DNA from: Chloroflexota bacterium
GTDB taxonomy: Bacteria > Chloroflexota > Dehalococcoidia > JAUQQI01
Assembly: GCA_030549955.1 (NCBI GenBank)
Contig: JAUQQI010000155.1
Location: 1-13,303, forward strand
DNA length: 13,303 bases
Direction: 5' to 3'
Shown here: positions 8,864-13,303 of the stretch, piece by piece
Layout: each line of letters begins with the position of its first letter
Position numbering within the stretch: the stretch's first letter is position 1
Made by a program: the position numbers and the translations under genes
Notes under the pieces: generated by a model
The model's database searches: none
Told to the model about the DNA's origin: nothing
What the model saw: the letters and a program-made list of their open reading frames with translations, nothing else

Positions 8864-9777
8864 GGTCGGGCCTCCGCCAGAACCTGCTCGGCCCCCGCCG
8901 CCAGCAACCGGTGGGCCAGGTCTTCTCCAAGCTCCTCGGCGGCGGACAGGTCGCCCGAAACCTCATCCCGGAAGACCCGCCTCCCGTCGGGGGCGGCGAC
9001 GGCCCCAAGGAGGCTGAGACGGCCGTCGGCAATCCGGCCGTAGGCGCCGACAGCCGCCGTGCACCCACCACCGAGGACACGCATAAAGGCCCGCTCCGCC
9101 GCGGTAGCGGCCCGGGCCGCCGGGTCGTCAATACGGCGGAGCAGGTCGAGGACCGCGGCCGCATCTGCCCGGGCCTCGACGGCCAGGGCGCCCTGGCCCG
9201 GTGCCGGGGGCATAATCGCGGGCGGAATGTACTCGGTGACCTGTCCGGCGAGGCCGAGCCGGCCGAGCCCGGCCGCGGCCAGAATAATACCGTCGTAATC
9301 TTCGGTGAGGGCCTTTCGGAGCCGGGTATCAACGTTCCCCCGCAGGGGAATAACGTCAAAGTCGGGCCGAAGTGCCTTCAGGAAAGCCGCCCGCCGGGCG
9401 CTGCTCGTTCCTAACCGGGCCCCGGCTGGCAAATCCCTCAGACGCAGGCCGCGGCGGGAAACCAGCACATCCCGGGGGTCTTCCCGCTCGGGTACCGCCG
9501 CCAGCACCAGACCAGCCGGTAGGGTTGAGGGCAGGTCCTTAAGGCTGTGGACGGCCACATCGACCTCCCCGGCGAGTAAGGCTCGCTGAAGCTCCTTAAC
9601 GAAGATGCCCCGCTCCCCCAGGGCTGCAAAAGGAGTCTCTTTATACCGGTCGCCGGTGGTACTGAGGCCCCGCCATTCCAGCTCCAGCTTTGGGTCCAGT
9701 GCCTTAAGCCGCCCCATGACCCGCTCGGCCTGGAGCCTGGCGAGCCTGCTCTCGCGACTTCCGACGACAAGCCGCAC
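8860..9777 (-). CDS. hemC: Porphobilinogen deaminase (hydroxymethylbilane synthase)
   Basis: HemC polymerises four porphobilinogens into hydroxymethylbilane in the cytoplasm, using a dipyrromethane cofactor bound to cysteine. I place the start at GTG 9777, giving 305 residues (family about 300-315) that begin VRLVVGSRESRLARLQAE; the frame is open further upstream, but that part is antisense-like sequence inside the previous gene. Domain 1 has the catalytic Asp (D81 in VHSLKDLPSTLP); domain 2 has LGTSSARRAAFLKALRPDF and the substrate-binding IPLRGNVDTRLRKL-like helix; domain 3 carries the cofactor cysteine C239 in LGGGCTAAVGAYG. The start lies 1 nt beyond the stop of the upstream flavoprotein (TGA-A-GTG) and lacks a clear Shine-Dalgarno sequence, so coupling is likely. 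hemD follows with a 4-nt overlap. Confidence 0.95.
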   Translation of the reverse strand: MRLVVGSRESRLARLQAERVMGRLKALDPKLELEWRGLSTTGDRYKETPFAALGERGIFVKELQRALLAGEVDVAVHSLKDLPSTLPAGLVLAAVPEREDPRDVLVSRRGLRLRDLPAGARLGTSSARRAAFLKALRPDFDVIPLRGNVDTRLRKALTEDYDGIILAAAGLGRLGLAGQVTEYIPPAIMPPAPGQGALAVEARADAAAVLDLLRRIDDPAARAATAAERAFMRVLGGGCTAAVGAYGRIADGRLSLLGAVAAPDGRRVFRDEVSGDLSAAEELGEDLAHRLLAAGAEQVLAEARP

Positions 9778-9778
9778 T

Positions 9779-10915
9779 TCAGTCCCCGAACCAGGTCTCG
9801 AGCCGCCGACGCTCGAACTCGTATTTCTCCCGCAGGTAGCCGGGCGACGGGCCCAGGACCTCAATGGCTGGGGCCGGCTTTGCCAGAAAGCCGCCCCGCA
9901 CCACCATCGCCTCGCCCCCGCCGACTTCCAGGTAGCAGTGGCCGTTGCCGGCGAACGTCTCCTCGGGCTGACGGCCGGCAAACCGGGCCGCAATCCGGGC
10001 AGCCGCGACTTCTCCCCCGGCCTCGGCGAATACCCCGGCCTTTGGTAGCGGCCGGCCGTCGGCCATCAGAACCTCGGTCACGTCGCCGATGGCGTAGACG
10101 TCGGGAAAGCCGGTTTCGAGGGTTTCCGGGTTAACCGTGACCCACCCGTTAGTGGCGAGGCCGCTCCGGCTGACAACGGCCGGCACCCGGTGGGGTGGAA
10201 CCCCGATGAGGAGGTCGAAGGTCCGACGTCCTCGGCCAAAGACGACTTCGCCGGCCTCAATCCGGGTGGCCCGGTGGTTCGGCAAAAACGTAATGCCCCG
10301 GGCGGCAAGGCGGCCTTCGATCGCGGCGCATCCGGCCGGGCCCAGAACGGGGATCGCCATCGGCTGGGGACCGAAGACCTCGATGGTGACCGGCACGCCC
10401 CGGTCTCTGAAAAACTCGTCCAGGAGGAGAGCCAGCTCGAAGGGGGCCGGCGGGCATTTGTACGGCAGGCCGAAAATGCCGATGAGGACCCGGCCGCCCC
10501 GGAAATTTTTTACGGCGTCTGCAATTCGGGGCAGCTCCTCGGGAGCATAGAAGTTCAGGGCGTGCTCGGCAAAGCCGGGAATCTGGTCCGGGGCAAGTTC
10601 GGCGCCCAGGGCAATGACCAGGGCGTCGGCCTCGAGCCGACGCCCGTCGACCTCGACCGCCCGGGCCGCCGGGTCGATAGCCGTAACCGTCCCGTTCAGG
10701 ACCCGGATGCCCCGCTGTTCCAGGGCCGCAAGGGGCCGCCGGCCCTCATCGGCCGGGGAACGGCCGGTGATGACCCAGGACTTGCGGAAGCCCATCATGA
10801 AGTGGGTTCGGCGGTCGACCAGGATCACCTCGTCGGCCGCAGCCAGTCTGGCCCGCAGGTTGAGGGCCGCGGCCACCCCGCCGAAGCCGCCCCCGAGGAT
10901 GATTACCCGGTGCAC
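9779..10915 (-). CDS. FAD-dependent oxidoreductase of the SQR/flavocytochrome c sulfide dehydrogenase type
   Basis: This is a 378-residue two-dinucleotide-domain flavoprotein. The FAD-binding GGGFGGVAAALNL is at 8-20, and the second FAD motif VYAIGDVTEV at 273-282 has D278. Centrally it has GLPYKCPPAPFE (149-160), very like the cysteine-containing segment of flavocytochrome c sulfide dehydrogenase and related SQRs, and near the C terminus NGHCYLEVGGGEA (324-336). C154 and C327 match, as far as I can align from memory, the two cysteines of the sulfide-active disulfide; the third cysteine of classical SQR is absent. No signal peptide or membrane helix is seen, but the charged tail (LREKYEFERRRLETWFGD) could bind membrane. 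The start is GTG 10915 with GGGAAGG a few nt upstream. The stop is 1 nt from hemC. Sulfide, polysulfide or quinone activity is inferred only; a type II NADH dehydrogenase-like role is the alternative. Confidence 0.85.
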   Translation of the reverse strand: MHRVIILGGGFGGVAAALNLRARLAAADEVILVDRRTHFMMGFRKSWVITGRSPADEGRRPLAALEQRGIRVLNGTVTAIDPAARAVEVDGRRLEADALVIALGAELAPDQIPGFAEHALNFYAPEELPRIADAVKNFRGGRVLIGIFGLPYKCPPAPFELALLLDEFFRDRGVPVTIEVFGPQPMAIPVLGPAGCAAIEGRLAARGITFLPNHRATRIEAGEVVFGRGRRTFDLLIGVPPHRVPAVVSRSGLATNGWVTVNPETLETGFPDVYAIGDVTEVLMADGRPLPKAGVFAEAGGEVAAARIAARFAGRQPEETFAGNGHCYLEVGGGEAMVVRGGFLAKPAPAIEVLGPSPGYLREKYEFERRRLETWFGD

Positions 10916-10975
10916 GGTTGACCTTCCCTCTGGACAGATTCTACGCCATTGACGGGAGCAGGTGGGGACAGGCCA
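10916..10975 (-). promoter_or_regulatory. Short intergenic gap with possible promoter and Shine-Dalgarno site
   Basis: This 60-nt gap between dppC and the flavoprotein gene is the longest non-coding stretch of the minus-strand block. Read on the minus strand it contains TAGAAT (10943-10938), 5 of 6 bases of the -10 consensus, placed 22 nt before the GTG start, and then GAGGGAAGG just before that start. No convincing -35 box precedes it and no terminator hairpin is visible, so read-through from the transporter genes is equally possible. Confidence 0.25.
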
Positions 10976-11890
10976 TCAGGTCTTCAGCCGCGGGTCGAGG
11001 GCGTCCCGCAGGCCGTCGGCAATCAGGTAGAGGCAGAGGACGGTAACCCAGATCAGGGCACCGGGGGCGATGATGAGCCATGGGGCCTGGGTGAAATAGC
11101 GGGTCGAGCCGCTAAGCATGTTGCCCCAGCTCGGGGTTGGCGGCTGAACACCCAGCCCGAGGTAGCTGATGGTCGACTCGACCAGGATAATGCTACCGAT
11201 GTCGATCCCGGCGAAGGTTATGACCAGCGGGACAACGTTCGGCAGGATATGGGCGAAAATGATCCGCAGGTCCCCGGCCCCGATGGTCCGGGCTGCGAGC
11301 ACGAACTCCCGCTCCTTGACGCTCAGCACCTGGCCCCGGACGAGCCGGGCGACGCCCGGCCAGGAAAGGAGGCCGAGGACGATAATGAGGATTTCGACGC
11401 TGGGCCGGAAGAGGGCTCCGATCATTATGAGCAGGAAGAGGCCCGGAATCGACCGGACCGTGTTGATAAACCAGGTGATGATGTCGTCAATGTGCCGCCC
11501 ATAGTAGGCTGCGACCGCCCCGATGACGACGCCGAGGGTCATATTGATCAGGGCGGCCGCGAAGCCGATGGACATCGAGACCCTCGCCCCGTAAAGAAGG
11601 CGGGCAAGTTGGTCCCGGCCGTTCTCGTCGGTGCCGAGCAGGTTCTCGGCATTGGGGGGCGAGAATGTCCTCAGGAGGTCAATTCGCTCCGGGTTCTGGC
11701 GGATCACGTGCTCGGAAATCACGGGTGCCAGGATGGCCAGAAGGCCAAGGGTCACCAGGACAGCCATCGCCGCGAGGGTGAGCCGGTCTTGCCGAAGACG
11801 CCGGACTGCAAGCTGGGTGAGGCTCAGGCCGGCCGAAGGCCGCAGCTCCCGGATTTCAACCCCGGCCTGGGGCATCGGTTCGGCTGTCAT
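10976..11890 (-). CDS. dppC: Dipeptide/oligopeptide-type ABC transporter permease, DppC family
   Basis: This is an inner-membrane permease subunit of a peptide/nickel/glutathione-type ABC importer. The 304-residue protein has a cytoplasmic N-terminal stretch, a first membrane helix at about 37-59, the periplasmic GTDENGRDQLARLLYGAR (86-103) typical of DppC/OppC, further helices at about 107-129, 148-175, 215-240 and 272-292, the EAA-type loop AARTIGAGDLRIIFAHILPN (199-218) that contacts the ATPase, and the family signatures YLGLGVQPPTPSWGNML (243-259) and DGLRDALDPRL (292-302). The ATG is 13 nt past the dppB stop, with GGGAG at good spacing upstream. The symbol denotes the family; the transported substrate cannot be told from sequence. 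Confidence 0.93.
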   Translation of the reverse strand: MTAEPMPQAGVEIRELRPSAGLSLTQLAVRRLRQDRLTLAAMAVLVTLGLLAILAPVISEHVIRQNPERIDLLRTFSPPNAENLLGTDENGRDQLARLLYGARVSMSIGFAAALINMTLGVVIGAVAAYYGRHIDDIITWFINTVRSIPGLFLLIMIGALFRPSVEILIIVLGLLSWPGVARLVRGQVLSVKEREFVLAARTIGAGDLRIIFAHILPNVVPLVITFAGIDIGSIILVESTISYLGLGVQPPTPSWGNMLSGSTRYFTQAPWLIIAPGALIWVTVLCLYLIADGLRDALDPRLKT

Positions 11891-11903
11891 CCCTTAATCT
11901 CCC

Positions 11904-12860
11904 TCACGAGTAGCGGATCCGCGGGTCAACGATCCCGTAGAGAATGTCAGAAAGCAGTTGCCCGAGCACCACCAGCACCGACGCAATGATGGAGATACCC
12001 AGGACCATCGGGTAATCCCGGGAATAGGCCGCATCAACGAAGAGTCGGCCCATGCCCGGCCACGAGAAGACCGTCTCGGTTACAACTGCCCCGCCAAAGA
12101 GAAATGGCAGCGTTCCGCCCAGGACGGTAATGATCGGCAGGAGGGCATTGCGCAGGGCGTGGCCGTAAAGGACGGCCCGCTCGGTAAGTCCCTTTGAGCG
12201 GGCCGTCCGGATATAGTCCTGGGATAGCACCTCCAGCATCTCTGTCCGCATCAGCCGGGAATAGAGGGCAACGGGCCCGGCAGCCAGGACCAGGGCGGGC
12301 AGGGCCAGGTGCCAGAGCCGGTCAAGCAGGGGCGGCATAAATGCTCCCCGCAGGGTGTACATGCCCCCGGACGGGAAGAGACGGAACTGGACGGCCAGAA
12401 CCAGGATCAACATCAGCCCGAGCCAGAAGTTGGGCACGGCATCTACTACCACCGCCAGGACCCGGACGAGCTGGTCGATAAGGCCCCCCCGATGGGTTGC
12501 GGCCAGGATTCCAAGGGTTGGACCCACCAGCAGGGCGATAACGAGGGCCGCCAGGCTTAGTTGGACCGTATTGGGGAGCCGCTCGGCGATCCGTTTAAGA
12601 ACGGGCTCGTGGGTAACGAACGACCGACCAAAATCGCCCCGGGCCAGGTTTGTTACCCAGTCAATGTACTGGATATAAAGGGGGCGGTCGAGACCGAGCT
12701 GGCGCCGCACCCGCTCCAGGTCCTCGCCCTTGATCGTTGGGTCGAAAAAGAGGTTTACCGGGTCGCCGGGAGCAAGCCTGATAACCGCAAAAATCAGGAC
12801 GCTGATCCCCACCAGGGTCGGAATCGCCTGAAGCAGCCGCCTGAGCAGAAATCTGGTCAT
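11904..12860 (-). CDS. dppB: Dipeptide/oligopeptide-type ABC transporter permease, DppB family
   Basis: This is the partner permease of the DppC-like subunit. The 318-residue protein starts with the canonical DppB helix MTRFLLRRLLQAIPTLVG and continues LIFAVIRLAPGDPVNLFF (22-39). Predicted membrane helices lie at about 7-30, 98-121, 134-158, 184-205, 241-262 and 285-310. The EAA-type loop is TARSKGLTERAVLYGHALRN (219-238), followed by LPIITVLGG. Conserved features include LGLDRPLYIQYIDW (55-68), DFGRSFVTHEPV (76-87), VFSWPGMGRLFVDAAYSRDY (264-283) and the C-terminal YGIVDPRIRY. The ATG overlaps the stop of the upstream binding-protein gene as ATGA, so translation is probably coupled. The symbol denotes the family, not a proven dipeptide substrate. 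Confidence 0.94.
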   Translation of the reverse strand: MTRFLLRRLLQAIPTLVGISVLIFAVIRLAPGDPVNLFFDPTIKGEDLERVRRQLGLDRPLYIQYIDWVTNLARGDFGRSFVTHEPVLKRIAERLPNTVQLSLAALVIALLVGPTLGILAATHRGGLIDQLVRVLAVVVDAVPNFWLGLMLILVLAVQFRLFPSGGMYTLRGAFMPPLLDRLWHLALPALVLAAGPVALYSRLMRTEMLEVLSQDYIRTARSKGLTERAVLYGHALRNALLPIITVLGGTLPFLFGGAVVTETVFSWPGMGRLFVDAAYSRDYPMVLGISIIASVLVVLGQLLSDILYGIVDPRIRYS

Positions 12861-13303
12861 CTGACAATATACCAGTCGTGTAGATTATGGAAGACGCCGC
12901 CAAAGGTTGTCGGGTTCGGCCCGACGATGGAGCGCTTAATAGCGACCAGGGCCTTCAGGCTGTAGAGAAAGTTAAACGGCTGGTCGTCGGCAAGAACCTC
13001 CTGGAAGCGCCAGTAAAGCCGTTTGCGCTTCTCCATGTCGCAGCCGGGGACCTTCACGGCCTCTTCGATGAGCCGGTCGACCTCGGGATTCCGGTAGCGG
13101 ATCCGGTTGAATCCCCGGGGGGCCAGTTCGGCGGAATGCCAGAACGCCCGCGGGTTCGGGTCGACCCCGAGCGAATAGCCGGAGATAACCATGTCGAAAT
13201 TGCCCTGCCGGAGGCGTTCCAGGAAGGCGTTCCATTCCTGGAACTGGATATCCACATCAACCCCGACCTGCTTCCACTGGTCCTTGGCAATGATGGCCAC
13301 CTG
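12857..13303 (-). CDS. Family 5 extracellular solute-binding protein, C-terminal fragment (cut by window)
   Basis: The reading frame runs off the right edge of the window; the first visible codons read QVAIIAKDQWKQVGVDV. Only 148 residues are present of a protein that is normally 500-600 residues. The fragment matches the C-terminal lobe of SBP family 5: WKQVGVDVDIQFQEWNAFLE, the GNFDMVISGY strand, AFWHSAELAPRGFNRIRYRN with PEVDRLIEEA, and RKRLYWRFQEVLADDQPF with NFLYSL. The signal peptide and lipobox would be outside the window. It is the ligand receptor of the following DppB-DppC permease pair, with a 4-nt overlap to dppB. The substrate (peptides, nickel, glutathione or other) is unknown. 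Confidence 0.92.
   Translation of the reverse strand, partial: QVAIIAKDQWKQVGVDVDIQFQEWNAFLERLRQGNFDMVISGYSLGVDPNPRAFWHSAELAPRGFNRIRYRNPEVDRLIEEAVKVPGCDMEKRKRLYWRFQEVLADDQPFNFLYSLKALVAIKRSIVGPNPTTFGGVFHNLHDWYIVR

Noticed and set aside
9778..9993. N-terminal extension of the hemC reading frame
   Set aside because: The extra 72 residues are Arg/Ser/Trp-rich shadow sequence within the flavoprotein gene; GTG at 9777 gives the normal HemC length and a coupled start.
10949..11989. 346-codon plus-strand open frame opposite dppC
   Set aside because: It is the mirror of a clear permease gene; its Asp/Gly/Pro-rich translation is typical of antisense reading of membrane protein codons.

Overview
The window carries 12 genes in two convergent blocks, with almost no non-coding DNA. 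It is G+C-rich (roughly two thirds by eye) with strong third-position G/C bias. It holds no tRNA, rRNA, CRISPR array, insertion sequence or phage gene that I can see. The gene order ppdK-dgt-dnaG-rpoD is one I recall from Dehalococcoidia-type Chloroflexota and from several Clostridia. Most genes of the plus-strand block lack a recognisable Shine-Dalgarno sequence, which is unusual for Bacillota. I therefore lean toward a G+C-rich, probably anaerobic or thermophilic Chloroflexota-like bacterium, but the sequence alone does not settle this.

Plus-strand block (1-7703): the 3' part of ppdK (pyruvate, phosphate dikinase), a dGTPase-family HD phosphohydrolase, dnaG primase, an rpoD-type sigma-70 factor and an AIR-synthase/HypE-like ATP-binding protein. 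Spacings are 1, 3, 6 and 7 nt, so this is very likely one operon. It resembles the macromolecular-synthesis operon (dnaG-rpoD) with rpsU replaced by ppdK-dgt, placing PEP/pyruvate metabolism, dNTP control, replication priming and general transcription in one unit. A short GC-rich hairpin followed by TTTT overlaps the last stop codon and may end it.

Minus-strand block (13303-7700, read right to left): the C-terminal end of a family 5 peptide-type solute-binding protein, DppB-like and DppC-like permeases, then after about 60 nt an SQR/flavocytochrome-c-sulfide-dehydrogenase-like flavoprotein, hemC, hemD and a carboxymuconolactone-decarboxylase-family gene broken by a frameshift. Within it, SBP/dppB, hemC/hemD and hemD/CMD overlap by 4 nt, and flavoprotein/hemC are 1 nt apart, so translation is probably coupled. 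HemC and HemD make uroporphyrinogen III, the precursor of siroheme, cobamides and heme. No ATPase genes for the transporter follow its permeases here.

The points most worth a second look are three substitutions in the promoter -10 recognition region of the sigma factor together with its inserted region between 1.2 and 2; the flavoprotein that keeps two cysteines matching the sulfide-active pair while coupled to hemCD; and the decayed CMD gene whose stop codon overlaps that of the convergent gene. I did not find a clear, wholly new multi-gene system.
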